A stretch of 64,000 bases of DNA from Haloarcula laminariae (GTDB taxonomy: Archaea > Halobacteriota > Halobacteria > Halobacteriales > Haloarculaceae). Shown here piece after piece: positions 16,851 to 24,893 of the stretch. The DNA lies in contig NZ_JAMZFY010000001.1 of NCBI RefSeq assembly GCF_025457605.1, positions 682,001-746,000 on the forward strand, written 5' to 3'. Both the position numbers and the translations under genes were made by a program. Positions within the stretch are counted from its first letter, which is position 1; each line of letters opens with the position of its first letter. The notes beneath the pieces are model-generated. The model had not been told where the DNA came from. It saw nothing but the letters and a program-made list of their open reading frames with translations, and searched no databases.

Positions 16851-17047
16851 AGTGTAGAACCGACGCCGGCCTGTGTCGGCCGCCGCCGTCGCGGGTCGGC
16901 CCGGACCGAAATGCCCCAGTGGCGAGCGCGTCGCCGACGGTACTGCCCGGAAAACCGAACGTGCCAGTAGCTTCCACTGTTGAATTATTAAAGTCTTCGC
17001 ACTTTCCGCGGCGCCACACCGAAGTTCGCGCCCCGCGATGTCGGGCT

Positions 17048-17527
17048 ATGCGCGTGACACCAGCCGTGGTGGCCGACGAGTACGAGTGGGTCCGCGGGCG
17101 GGCCGACGTGGCGGTCCCGCTGGTCAACGAGACGCGGGCCCACCTGGGCGAGCAGTTCGGCGCCGACGTGGCACGCATCGACGGGGCGGACTACCGCGAG
17201 GCCGTCGATGCCGTCTTCGCCGACGGGGATAGGGCGGTGAACGTGGCGGCCCTGGTCAGGCTCCTGCGGGACCTCGACGTCGAGGGCGATTATCCGGGCT
17301 TTGTGGTGGACGAGCTCCTGGGTCGTGAGCTGGCCGCGATGCTCGCCGGCGACCAGCCGTTGCGACTGCTCGCGGAGGCGACGTTCCACGTCGCGGACGT
17401 GCGAACGCACGGGGACCCCGGCGACGCCGCCGGCGCGGACGACCTCGACGCGGCGATAGCGGCGGGTATCCAGACCCGGCTGCCGGGGTGGCCCTGGACG
17501 GAGGGTGAGAGCCCGTTTTCCGTCTAG
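17048..17527 (+). CDS. Conserved haloarchaeal hypothetical protein (159 aa)
   Basis: A soluble, mostly helical acidic protein. Visible segments are DEYEWVRGRADVAVPLVNETR, AALVRLLRDLDVEGDYPGFVVDELLGRELA and LPGWPWTEGESPF at the end. I do not recognise the family; no catalytic motif or membrane segment is apparent. The ATG at 17048 is chosen because the upstream extension has atypical composition; TATTAAAG near 16987 may be the promoter. It overlaps the 3' end of the convergent lipoprotein gene by four bases. Confidence 0.72.
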   Translation: MRVTPAVVADEYEWVRGRADVAVPLVNETRAHLGEQFGADVARIDGADYREAVDAVFADGDRAVNVAALVRLLRDLDVEGDYPGFVVDELLGRELAAMLAGDQPLRLLAEATFHVADVRTHGDPGDAAGADDLDAAIAAGIQTRLPGWPWTEGESPFSV

Positions 17528-18570
17528 AACTCGATGGTCGGCGTCCCCAGGAACGCCGTCTCGTACCCCTCGTGGCGGGAGACCTGCGACGGGCCGACGG
17601 TCTCGACGGTGACGGAGGGGTCGCCGGTCGCCTCGACTACGGCGCCGTAGTGGTAGCCGATGTCGGGGTGGACCGCGGCCGAGAGGCTGTCGTCGTAGGC
17701 GGTCTCGCCGCCGATGTCGACCGCCCCGTCGATGCTCATCATCGGCAGCGGGACGCGGTTGTACGGCGTGCGGACCGAGACGGCCAGGTACGACTGCCCC
17801 GAGTCGAGGAACGGGGCCTCCGAGAGCCACGTCGCCGCGTACACCTCGTCGCTGCCCTTCCCGGTGCCCAGTAGCTCCCCGGGCAGGTCGTCGGGGGCGG
17901 GGACCTGCGAGGTAGGCATCATCTCCATCTTCATCAGGTCGAGCGCGGCGCGGCTACCCTGCTGGTCGGGGTATTCGGTAAAGGCGATGTCGTCCCGCGC
18001 CGAGCGGGAGAACTCGAAGTTGGTGGTCATCTCGCCGGCGTCCCCGAACCGGTCGGCGAACCCGCCCAGCCGGCGCTCGGTCATCCCGTCGACGCGGACG
18101 GTCATCTCGTAGACGCCCTCGCCGTCCAGCTGGTAGTTGTCGCCGTAGTGGAATCCCATGTTCTGTGAGACCATCGGCCAGGGCTGCTTGTCGGCGACCG
18201 TCTCGCCGTCCGAGCTGACCGTGATGGAGACGCCCGACTGAATCGGAAGCACCGTCATCGTGTCGGGGTCCCACACGGACGCCATCAGGTGGACGCTGTC
18301 GTCGTCCTGAATCGTGACTTGCTCTGCGGTCGTGCCGGTCACCGTCCAGAACCGGTGCGGGTAGGAGTAGGTCAGCCCGACCTTGTAGTCGCCGGCGTCG
18401 CCCACGCCTATCATCTTCATTCCCTCCTTGTGGGTGGGGTAGTACGTCGCGTCGGGCCGGTTCTCGACCAGCGGCGGCGACCGAGTCGACTGGTTCTCGA
18501 CGGAGCCACAGCCGGCGAGTATCGATGCCCCTGCCACCCCAGCGCTCGCGAGGAAACGACGGCGGTTCAT
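17524..18570 (-). CDS. Tat-exported lipoprotein, P19-like (probable Fe2+ binding)
   Basis: A 348-residue secreted lipoprotein: a twin-arginine signal (NRRRFLASAGVAGA) ends in the lipobox LAGC at residue ~21. Two beta-sandwich-like regions follow. The first holds MGFHYGDNYQLDGEGVYEMT, close to the HYGxN...G.Y segment of periplasmic P19/Tpd iron-transport proteins; the second repeats IGYHYGAVVEA. Methionines and histidines are frequent. The likely role is binding Fe or another metal at the cell surface. Its promoter shares a motif with the DyP-like gene at 19192-20460. The family assignment is by eye only. Confidence 0.68.
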   Translation of the reverse strand: MNRRRFLASAGVAGASILAGCGSVENQSTRSPPLVENRPDATYYPTHKEGMKMIGVGDAGDYKVGLTYSYPHRFWTVTGTTAEQVTIQDDDSVHLMASVWDPDTMTVLPIQSGVSITVSSDGETVADKQPWPMVSQNMGFHYGDNYQLDGEGVYEMTVRVDGMTERRLGGFADRFGDAGEMTTNFEFSRSARDDIAFTEYPDQQGSRAALDLMKMEMMPTSQVPAPDDLPGELLGTGKGSDEVYAATWLSEAPFLDSGQSYLAVSVRTPYNRVPLPMMSIDGAVDIGGETAYDDSLSAAVHPDIGYHYGAVVEATGDPSVTVETVGPSQVSRHEGYETAFLGTPTIEF

Positions 18571-18571
18571 A

Positions 18572-18621
18572 CCCGGCCTAGCGGTCGTTACTCAAAGACG
18601 GTTCTGGTACGGCTGGCGAAC
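18572..18621 (-). promoter_or_regulatory. Promoter of the P19-like gene with shared motif
   Basis: On the plus strand, CCCGGCCTAG (18572-18581) abuts the start codon and CGGTTCTGGTACGGCTGG (from 18599) lies 29 bases upstream, at the usual TATA/BRE distance. The same two blocks, in the same order and spacing, precede the DyP-like gene (20464-20513). There is no ordinary TATA box, so this may be an operator-type promoter. Confidence 0.6.
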
Positions 18622-18781
18622 AGTCCGGTCGGCTGTGCGGACCAGTCGTTTCGGCCAGTCGGCCCTCTCTCGTCAGTGCTGTGGCCCCGATGACGGGGGA
18701 CCCCGAAACAAAACAATAAGCGATTGGATATATCATCTGCAACCGATTTATTTATTGGCAATCAGGGGGGTGAGCGTAACA

Positions 18782-19039
18782 ATGGACCACACGAGACACC
18801 CAGACACGCCGATGACTGTCGCAGTCGCTGAAGCGGTGAGTTCCTTCGAGAACTGTGACCCGACCGCCCTGCCGCCGCTACACGACACCCTAGACGCCGA
18901 CGCGCTGGACACGCTTTTCGAGACCGGCGGCGACCGCAGTTGCACCGTCTTCTTTGCCTTCAGTGACTCGTACGTCACCATCGAGAACGGCGAGCGGATT
19001 GTCGTTGAAGCGGCCGAAACCAGTCAGGTGTCATCGTAA
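18782..19039 (+). CDS. HalOD1 output domain protein
   Basis: An 85-residue stand-alone HalOD1 domain (VAEAVSSFENCDPTALPPLHDTLDADALDTLF, then TVFFAFSDSYVTIENGERIVV). Such domains occur at the ends of haloarchaeal signalling proteins and as orphans, with no defined biochemical function. The start is the ATG at 18782, preceded by GGGGGGTGAG and a strong TATA-like TTTATTTATT at 18747-18756. It lies between the P19-like and DyP-like genes but on the opposite strand. Confidence 0.8.
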   Translation: MDHTRHPDTPMTVAVAEAVSSFENCDPTALPPLHDTLDADALDTLFETGGDRSCTVFFAFSDSYVTIENGERIVVEAAETSQVSS

Positions 19040-19191
19040 CCGGTCCGGCAGCGCTCCCCTCCGCCGCTACAGTAGCGATGTACCTACAGATTGGCCCGGA
19101 AGGCGACGGGACAGCACACGGCGAGACCGGGCCGACCGACGGCGTGACCGAGACGCGGACCGCCACGCCGTCCGCGATGCAGAGGGCCGCC

Positions 19192-20460
19192 TCAGGCGGG
19201 TTCGGCCGGTGGCAGCGCCCGCAGGTCGCGAGGGGGTAGCAGGTAGTTCCCGCGGCGCTCGACACGCATGTACTGGAGAATGCCGTTGTTGACCCGTTGG
19301 CCGACCGAGGACCCGTCGGCCACGTCGGTACCGTTCATCATCGACTTCGTGGCGACGAAGTCGGCGATAGAGCGCTGTAGGGAGAGGAAGTGGACCCCCG
19401 CCTGACCGCCGTTGGTCGAGTCGAAGTCCCGCCGGAGGATGACCGGCGTGTCGCTGTCGTCCCGGGCCCGGGCGGCCTTCTGCGCGTGGCCGGCGACGCC
19501 CTCGGTCCGGCTGTTCTCGACCACGTCCTCGGCACACTCGCCGACGCCGCTGTCGGTACCGAGGTTCTCGCCGACGCCGTCGACTTTCCCCTCGTCGGCG
19601 TGGGCGGGACAGAACATCTTCGAGACGCGCTGGTCCCGGGAGTCCTGCTCGTACCACTGCTGGAGCTGTAGCCGGATGTGCGAGAGGTGCTGGGTCGACC
19701 CGCCGGCGAAGGGGCCCGACTCGATTGTGACGCTGTCCTCGCTGGCCTGGTTCTCCTTGAACCCGGACTTGAAGCCCATGAACAGCGGGGCGTCCTCGGG
19801 CACCGGCTCCGAATCGGGGATGCCGTCGGCGTCCTGGTTCTCGGCGGGGAGACCGGCCCCCACGAAGCCGGTGCGCCGGTCGGCCTGGGTGAAGACGCCG
19901 TCGAAGGAGGCCGCCATCTCGGTGTCGTTGACTGTGGACTGTTCGCCCTTCAGCGCCTCTTCGGCCGCGAGGACGACCTGTTCGTAGTCGCTGGCCAGAT
20001 GCAACAGAGCGTCGGGCGTGTCGAACTCGGGGTCCTCGAAGGGGGCCAGCGCCGCCGGCTCGGGGAGGTCGACGCCGGCCGGGCCGCTCCCGAACCGTTC
20101 GAAGTACGCCGGGCTGTAGCCGAGCGTGAACTGGAGCCCCTCGGCCTGCCAGGCGTAGGCCCGCTCCAGGGAGCGGAGGGCGTCTGCGATCTGCGTCCGG
20201 TCGGCGTCGGTCGGTGTCCCGTCGCGCTCGTAATCGAGCAGGAGCAGGACGTGGTGACGCCCCAGCCGCTCGTTGCCCGCGTCGTCCGTCGGCAACCCCT
20301 GGTTCCAGGCGTGCTGTCGAGCCGGAAGCTCGGCGGGGTCGGTCCCCTCGGGGACGTCGGGCGACCCGAACCGGTCGAGACAGGCGGAAAGCGCCGACGC
20401 CCCGCCGATGGCGACGGCGCTTTTGGCGAAGTCGCGTCTGGAGATACCACGGTCACTCAT
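19192..20460 (-). CDS. Tat-exported DyP-like heme peroxidase with altered GxxDG motif
   Basis: A 422-residue protein with a twin-arginine signal (SRRDFAKSAVAIGGASALSAC) and lipobox-like Cys near 27. The two-domain ferredoxin-like DyP fold is indicated by FTLGYSPAYFERFG, GGSTQHLSHIRLQLQQWYE, and AGHAQKAAR followed by VILRRDFDSTNGG and FLSLQRSIADF. The proximal His and distal Arg regions are thus recognisable, but the GxxDG acid motif reads GFKSG (~residue 227), Asp to Ser. Activity may be changed, for example toward heme or iron handling as in EfeB. It shares a promoter motif with the P19-like gene. Confidence 0.78.
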   Translation of the reverse strand: MSDRGISRRDFAKSAVAIGGASALSACLDRFGSPDVPEGTDPAELPARQHAWNQGLPTDDAGNERLGRHHVLLLLDYERDGTPTDADRTQIADALRSLERAYAWQAEGLQFTLGYSPAYFERFGSGPAGVDLPEPAALAPFEDPEFDTPDALLHLASDYEQVVLAAEEALKGEQSTVNDTEMAASFDGVFTQADRRTGFVGAGLPAENQDADGIPDSEPVPEDAPLFMGFKSGFKENQASEDSVTIESGPFAGGSTQHLSHIRLQLQQWYEQDSRDQRVSKMFCPAHADEGKVDGVGENLGTDSGVGECAEDVVENSRTEGVAGHAQKAARARDDSDTPVILRRDFDSTNGGQAGVHFLSLQRSIADFVATKSMMNGTDVADGSSVGQRVNNGILQYMRVERRGNYLLPPRDLRALPPAEPA

Positions 20461-20463
20461 CGG

Positions 20464-20513
20464 CCCGGCCTAGGGACTCACCGCATTACTCGGTTCTGGT
20501 ACGCTGGACGAAC
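20464..20513 (-). promoter_or_regulatory. Promoter of the DyP-like gene with shared motif
   Basis: On the plus strand, CCCGGCCTAG (20464-20473) and CGGTTCTGGTACGCTGG (from 20491) lie 3 and 30 bases upstream of the ATG at 20460, as at the P19-like gene. Read toward the gene, the block contains CCAG-CGTA-CCAG, a short direct repeat. Confidence 0.6.
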
Positions 20514-20600
20514 GCGTTCCGCACACTGCTGGCTGTACCATTACGGCCGGTTTCGGAACCCGGGGCGCCGAATATCTCCACGGACGTACAGCCGGCGGTA

Positions 20601-21113
20601 TCAGTCCCGATTCGGGGGCTCCAGCAAGCTATCGACCAGCCGCTCGAATCGGTCGGTCAGTCGCTCGGCGAGGCCCGGTTCCACCGTCCGGAGCAGCGCC
20701 ACCGTTTCGTCGGGCCGGGACAGCGAGAGCGTGACCCGGTTCCCCTCCCGGTCCTTCCGGACGATGTCGCCCGCCACCAGCCCGTCGAGGTGGTGTTCCA
20801 GCGTGGACCGGGCGATACCGACCCGGTCGGCGACGGCGTCGGGTCGCGCCCCGTTGGAATCGTATAGCGCCACGACGACGTCGCGGGCGGTCTCCCGCCG
20901 GAGCATCGCCAGCGCCGTCCGCTCCCACCCGTCGTACCCCGGCGGGTAGTAGTGGGTCCGGCCGTTGACCCGCTCCTCCGTGACGTCCTCCAGGCGGGCG
21001 AGGTGGTACTGGACTTGCCCCGTCGCCAGCTCCAGCCCGCGCGTCAGCGCCCGGAAGTGGACGCCCGGCTTCCGCTCTATGTACCGCCTAATCCGCGCCC
21101 GCGTCTCGCTCAC
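20601..21113 (-). CDS. Double winged-helix transcription regulator
   Basis: A 170-residue cytoplasmic regulator with two helix-turn-helix units: IERKPGVHFRALTRGLELATGQVQYHLARLED (~8-42) and GARPDAVADRVGIARSTLEHHLDGL (~88-115), each followed by a wing. The C-terminal ~45 residues are amphipathic helix (LTDRFERLVDSLLEPP). GTG at 21113 is chosen because GGGAGGTG precedes it and it overlaps the stop of the upstream membrane gene (GTGA). Co-translation suggests the membrane protein senses or controls the regulator. The long frame upstream is not real coding. Confidence 0.82.
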   Translation of the reverse strand: MSETRARIRRYIERKPGVHFRALTRGLELATGQVQYHLARLEDVTEERVNGRTHYYPPGYDGWERTALAMLRRETARDVVVALYDSNGARPDAVADRVGIARSTLEHHLDGLVAGDIVRKDREGNRVTLSLSRPDETVALLRTVEPGLAERLTDRFERLVDSLLEPPNRD

Positions 21114-21445
21114 CGTTCCACCTCCCGCCGTCGGCCGGTCCGGCGGGCGTCGTACACCGCTCCGAGGACCAGCAGGACGACGACGGCGTCGGCCCCGTGT
21201 TCCAGCGTGTGATGGGCGGCGGGGCCGACGGCGCCGACCATCGCCAGCCCGCCCAGTACCGGCTGTGCGACGAGCGCCGCGAGGGCGAGCGTGACGAGCA
21301 GGTACGCCCGCGACCCCCGCCGACGGTAGGCCGTCAGGCCGGCCAGACAGAGCGCCGCCGTGGTCAGTGCAGACACCGCGAGCACGGCCGTGAAGTCGAC
21401 GTGGAGCGCCCCCCAGTGTCCGCCGACGTGACCCGGCACAATCAT
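21110..21445 (-). CDS. Three-TM membrane protein partnered with regulator
   Basis: A 111-residue protein with three predicted membrane segments (~18-42, 52-78, 83-100). The N-terminus is His-rich (IVPGHVGGHWGALHVD) and HHTLEHGAD lies before the third segment, a possible metal-binding outer face. It overlaps by four bases the winged-helix gene downstream, a pairing that recurs in haloarchaea as membrane protein plus wHTH. The function is unknown. The ATG at 21445 is the first start after the promoter region. Confidence 0.72.
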   Translation of the reverse strand: MIVPGHVGGHWGALHVDFTAVLAVSALTTAALCLAGLTAYRRRGSRAYLLVTLALAALVAQPVLGGLAMVGAVGPAAHHTLEHGADAVVVLLVLGAVYDARRTGRRREVER

Positions 21446-21523
21446 GGTCGTGTTTCGGGCCCAATCCACCTGACTCGTTCGGTTCGTGGGGAGTTTTTTA
21501 CGCCCGCCCTTCGAGCGACGGGT

Positions 21524-22249
21524 ATGGACAGTATCGGGTTCGTCTGCGACCCGGACCACCCGCTGTTTCGCCCCGTGGCCGAGCGGTTGGCCGCCCGGGG
21601 GTTCGAGGTCGAGTTCCACCGACCGTCCGACTCGGTCGCGCCCGCCGACGTCGACGGGCTGTCGGCCCTCGTCGGCGGCACGGTCCACCCGGTCGCCCTC
21701 GCCGCGCTCCGGTACGCGGACGCCAACGGCGTCCAGACGTGGAACGGCTTCGGCGCGACGGTGGCGCTTTCGGCCCGGCTGGTCGCGCTCTCGGCGCTCG
21801 AAGCCGCCGGCTGTCGGGTCCCCGAGGTCAGGTTCGACGACCCCGGCGAGGGGTACGAGCCCGGCCGGTGGTACGCCTGGGAGGGGCCGACCACGCTCGA
21901 CGCCCCCGCGCCGTTCCACGTCGAGGCGGTCGGCGCGGAGCCGGTTGAGCACCGCTACTACGCGGTCGACGACGGCCGGGAAACCCACATGCGCGCCGTC
22001 GAGCTCCGGGCCGAACTGGTCGACGACGAGTCCGTCCTCCGGCGGACCGACGTCGACGTGTCGCTGGCCGCGTCGGTCCGGGAGCTGCTGGAGCAGTTCG
22101 ACGCCCGTGCCGTCGCCGTCGATTTCACCAGGGGCGAGGGCGGCGAGTTCTACGCGGTGCGCGCGACGCCGATGCCGACCTTCACCGGCGCCGGCATGGA
22201 CCGTCGGGTGGCCGACTCCGTGGCGTCGCTGACGACCATCGGGGCCTGA
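21524..22249 (+). CDS. ATP-grasp-like protein, degenerate
   Basis: A 241-residue soluble protein with the outline of a RimK-type ATP-grasp ligase: an N-terminal pre-ATP-grasp half (IGFVCDPDHPLFRPVAERLAARGFEVEFH), NGFGATVALSARLVALSALEAAGCRVPEVRF as the lid-like part, and AVAVDFTRGEGGEFYAVRATPMPTF where ligases carry the metal-binding E-x-N. The Glu and Asn appear replaced (RAT), so ligase activity is doubtful. TTTTTTA near 21493 is a likely promoter. It sits just upstream of proS with a 48-base gap. Confidence 0.62.
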   Translation: MDSIGFVCDPDHPLFRPVAERLAARGFEVEFHRPSDSVAPADVDGLSALVGGTVHPVALAALRYADANGVQTWNGFGATVALSARLVALSALEAAGCRVPEVRFDDPGEGYEPGRWYAWEGPTTLDAPAPFHVEAVGAEPVEHRYYAVDDGRETHMRAVELRAELVDDESVLRRTDVDVSLAASVRELLEQFDARAVAVDFTRGEGGEFYAVRATPMPTFTGAGMDRRVADSVASLTTIGA

Positions 22250-22297
22250 CACGGCCCCTTCGGGGAGTTTATGTGCGCCCTGGGCCACCCTCCGATA

Positions 22298-23752
22298 ATG
22301 AGCGGCGAGCAGGATCTCGGTATCACGGAAAGCAAGGAGCATTCACCCGGCGAGTGGTACGCCGAGGTCGTCCAGAAGGCCGGCCTCGCGGACTACGCCC
22401 CGATGGGCGGGTTCATCGTCACGAAACCGCGCGGCTACGCGGTCTGGGAGCGCATCCAGAACCACCTCGACGGCTGGTTCAAGGACACCGGTGTCCAGAA
22501 CAGCTACTTCCCGATGTTCATCCCAGAGAGCTTCCTCGAACGGGAGAAGGACATCGTCGAAGGGTTCGACCCCGAGGTCGCCTGGGTCACCCACGGCGGC
22601 CACGAGGAACTGGAGGAGCGGCTGGCGGTTCGCCCGACGAGCGAGTCCATCATCGCGCCCTTCATGGCCGACTGGACCCGCTCGCACCGTGACCTCCCCC
22701 TCAGACTGAACCAGTGGTGTTCGGTCGTCCGGTGGGAGGCCACCGAGACCAAGCCGTTCTTCCGCACCAAGGAGTTCCTCTGGCAGGAGGGCCACACCGC
22801 CCACACCGACCAGGAGGGCGCGTGGGACGAGACGATGACCCGCCTCGAACAGTACAAGCGGCTCTACGAGGAGGTCATGGCGGTACCGGTCATGGAGGGG
22901 CGCAAGCCGCCCCACGACAAGTTCCCGGGCGCACACACCACCACCACGGTCGAGGCGCTGATGCCCGACGGCAAGACCGTCCAGGGCGGCACCTCTCACT
23001 ATCTCGGTACGTCGTTCGCCGAGGCCTTCGACATCACCTACGCCGACGAGAACGAGGAGGACAACGTCGCCCACACGACCTCCTGGGGACTGTCCTGGCG
23101 CGCGATGGGCGCGCTCATCATGACCCACTCCGACGACCAGGGGCTCGTCCTGCCCCCCGCCGTCGCGCCGACCCAGGTCGTCATCGTCCCCATCTGGCAG
23201 GAGGACACGAAAGACGAGGTCCAGGAGTACGCCGCCGACCTCGCCGTCGACCTCGAAGATTCGGGTGTGCGGGTCGAACTCGACGACCGGGACCACTACA
23301 ACCCCGGCTTCAAGTACAACGAACACGAGCTCAACGGCGTTCCCCTTCGTATCGAGGTCGGGCCTCACGAGGTCGAGGACGACGAGGCGACGCTGGTCCA
23401 CCGGCCCGACGGCGAGAGCGAGACCGTCGGCCGGGAGGGCATCGGCGACACCGTCTCCGACCACCTGGACACCGTCCACGCCAAGCTCTACGCCAGCGCC
23501 GAGGAGACCCTCGAAGGCGAAATCCGGGAGGCCGACTCCCGGGAGGAGATTCTGGGCACCATCGGCCAGCACGGCGGCTACGTGAAGTGTGGTTGGTGTG
23601 GCGACGAGGATTGCGAAGACCCCATCAAGGACGCCATCGCCGCCGAAATCGTGATGGTTCCCCTGGACCGGGACGAGGAACCCGTTCACGACGAGTGTGC
23701 CATCTGCGGCGACGACGCCGAAGAGACTGCCTACTTCGCGAAGAGCTACTGA
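22298..23752 (+). CDS. proS: Prolyl-tRNA synthetase
   Basis: A 484-residue class II aminoacyl-tRNA synthetase of the archaeal/eukaryotic type. Visible features: FIPESFLEREKDIVEGFDPEVAWV, the motif 2 region RLNQWCSVVRWEATETKPFFRTKEFLWQEGHTAH, motif 3 (TTSWGLSWRAMGALIMTHSDDQGLVLPP), an anticodon-binding domain (~285-390) and a C-terminal zinc domain with CGWCGDEDC...CAICG. It ends in Tyr (AKSY), as archaeal-type enzymes do. The ATG at 22298 gives the normal start; the upstream in-frame ATG adds nine atypical residues. Confidence 0.96.
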   Translation: MSGEQDLGITESKEHSPGEWYAEVVQKAGLADYAPMGGFIVTKPRGYAVWERIQNHLDGWFKDTGVQNSYFPMFIPESFLEREKDIVEGFDPEVAWVTHGGHEELEERLAVRPTSESIIAPFMADWTRSHRDLPLRLNQWCSVVRWEATETKPFFRTKEFLWQEGHTAHTDQEGAWDETMTRLEQYKRLYEEVMAVPVMEGRKPPHDKFPGAHTTTTVEALMPDGKTVQGGTSHYLGTSFAEAFDITYADENEEDNVAHTTSWGLSWRAMGALIMTHSDDQGLVLPPAVAPTQVVIVPIWQEDTKDEVQEYAADLAVDLEDSGVRVELDDRDHYNPGFKYNEHELNGVPLRIEVGPHEVEDDEATLVHRPDGESETVGREGIGDTVSDHLDTVHAKLYASAEETLEGEIREADSREEILGTIGQHGGYVKCGWCGDEDCEDPIKDAIAAEIVMVPLDRDEEPVHDECAICGDDAEETAYFAKSY

Positions 23753-23804
23753 GAGCGGACCGCTGCCCGGCCGGAGCGGTTCCCCGCACCGGCGAACGGG
23801 CCTC

Positions 23805-23978
23805 TCACGACGTGATTTCTTCCCAGGCCGCATCGAGGACCGACGTGACCTCGTCGTCATCGAAGGGGTCCCCTTCGCCGGGGTCACTGCTATCCGTCTC
23901 CGCGTCGGACCCGAGGCTGTCGTCGGACCGTCTGTCGGTCGGCGCTTGGGAGCGTTTTCCGGAGAGTGCCGTGTCCAT
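23805..23978 (-). CDS. Small acidic protein (57 aa)
   Basis: A 57-residue frame rich in Asp, Glu and Ser (SDAETDSSDPGEGDPFDDDEVTSVLDAAWEEI), typical of haloarchaeal small acidic proteins. Support comes from a TATA-like CTATAG 26 bases upstream of the ATG (24004-24009), fitting a leaderless transcript. No family recognised. It could also be fortuitous. Confidence 0.45.
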   Translation of the reverse strand: MDTALSGKRSQAPTDRRSDDSLGSDAETDSSDPGEGDPFDDDEVTSVLDAAWEEITS

Positions 23979-24286
23979 GTGCGGAACTAGGGCCGCCACC
24001 CATCTATAGCGACACCAGCGGTTTCCGGTTCTGAAAGAGCCTCACGAAGGATGGGATGGGGCTGAGGGAGCGTGTGACTTTCTCCGTGCCCCCATGGGCG
24101 ACTCTCTCCTCGGGGGATATAAATCGGCGTCAGACTCGGGGCTGACAACCGGCAGACAGCGGCCAGTTCCATCCCACAAATGACAGGTTTCGGACCGGTT
24201 CCCCGGGCGCGCTGTCGGGGCGGGCCGTTCCGGCCACCGGACAGCCGCCGCATAACAACAGGCTTTTGCACACCTGCATGTGAACA
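23979..24286. other. Intergenic region with plus-strand promoter-like box
   Basis: About 300 bases between the small acidic ORF and the CBS gene. A clear TATA-like GGATATAAATC (24115-24125) points right but is ~165 bases from the CBS start, so it would give a long leader or a small RNA. A 36-codon frame from 24180 is not convincing. A closer box, CGCATAAC (24248), may serve the CBS gene. Confidence 0.35.
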
Positions 24287-24709
24287 ATGACCATGGACGA
24301 CGTATTTGTCGGTAGCCTGATGACTTCGCCCGTCACGACCGTCCCGGCCGACACGCCGGCGAAAGCGGCGGCCGCACTGATGCTCGAAGAGGGGATTAGC
24401 TCCGTCGTCGTCACGGACGACGACAACCAGCCGGTGGGGATTCTCACCTCCACGGACTTCGTCGCTATCGCCGCCGCAGAACGGGCCGCGGGGGCCTTCT
24501 CGGTCGCCGACCACATGACGACCGACGTGGTGACGACGACGGCCCAGGCGTCCATCGTCGACGTCGCGGACCTCCTCATCGAACACGGTATCCATCACGT
24601 CCCCGTCGTCGACGAGACGGAAGGCGTCGTGGGCATGGTGACGACGACGGACCTGACGGCCTATCTCGCGGGGGCAGTGGACGCCGAGTCCACCCGCGCG
24701 TGGACCTGA
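24287..24709 (+). CDS. Tandem CBS-domain protein
   Basis: A 140-residue protein made of two CBS domains (~5-62 and ~70-132): VGSLMTSPVTTVPADTPAKAAAALMLEEGISSVVVTD... and ADHMTTDVVTTTAQASIVDVADLLIEHGIHHVPVVD. A pair forms a Bateman module that binds adenosine nucleotides. With no attached effector domain, it probably regulates a partner enzyme or transporter; the partner is unknown. It precedes the glutamate synthase gene but is separated by 180 bases with its own promoter. Confidence 0.9.
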   Translation: MTMDDVFVGSLMTSPVTTVPADTPAKAAAALMLEEGISSVVVTDDDNQPVGILTSTDFVAIAAAERAAGAFSVADHMTTDVVTTTAQASIVDVADLLIEHGIHHVPVVDETEGVVGMVTTTDLTAYLAGAVDAESTRAWT

Positions 24710-24806
24710 ATCCACGGTTGACAGCGGCAAATATGACGGCGACCGATAGCCGGCGGTCCCCGCGCTCGCCCCCGCAAACCGCTATACAGCGCGGTTGATT
24801 ATGGAC

Positions 24807-24835
24807 AATATAAATCCCCTAATGGGGGGATTAGG
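24807..24835 (+). promoter_or_regulatory. TATA box and inverted repeat upstream of gltB
   Basis: AATATAAAT (about 24807-24815) is followed by CCTAAT-GGGGGG-ATTAGG (24818-24835), a perfect 6-base inverted repeat nested with AATCCCC/GGGGATT. The symmetry lies where transcription would start, so a repressor operator responding to nitrogen or amino-acid supply is plausible. A second box (CTTATG, ~24861) lies 30 bases from the gltB ATG. Confidence 0.55.
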
Positions 24836-24893
24836 AACACTAGTCCCTTGATGAACATCCTCTTATGGGAGTCGCCACTAGAGACGCGCACAC

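Noticed and set aside
22343-23887. 514-codon minus-strand frame opposite proS
   Set aside because: Shadow of prolyl-tRNA synthetase; no family resemblance.
24180-24290. 36-codon plus-strand frame before the CBS gene
   Set aside because: Arg/Pro-rich text, no ribosome-binding site, and too far from the TATA box at 24115.
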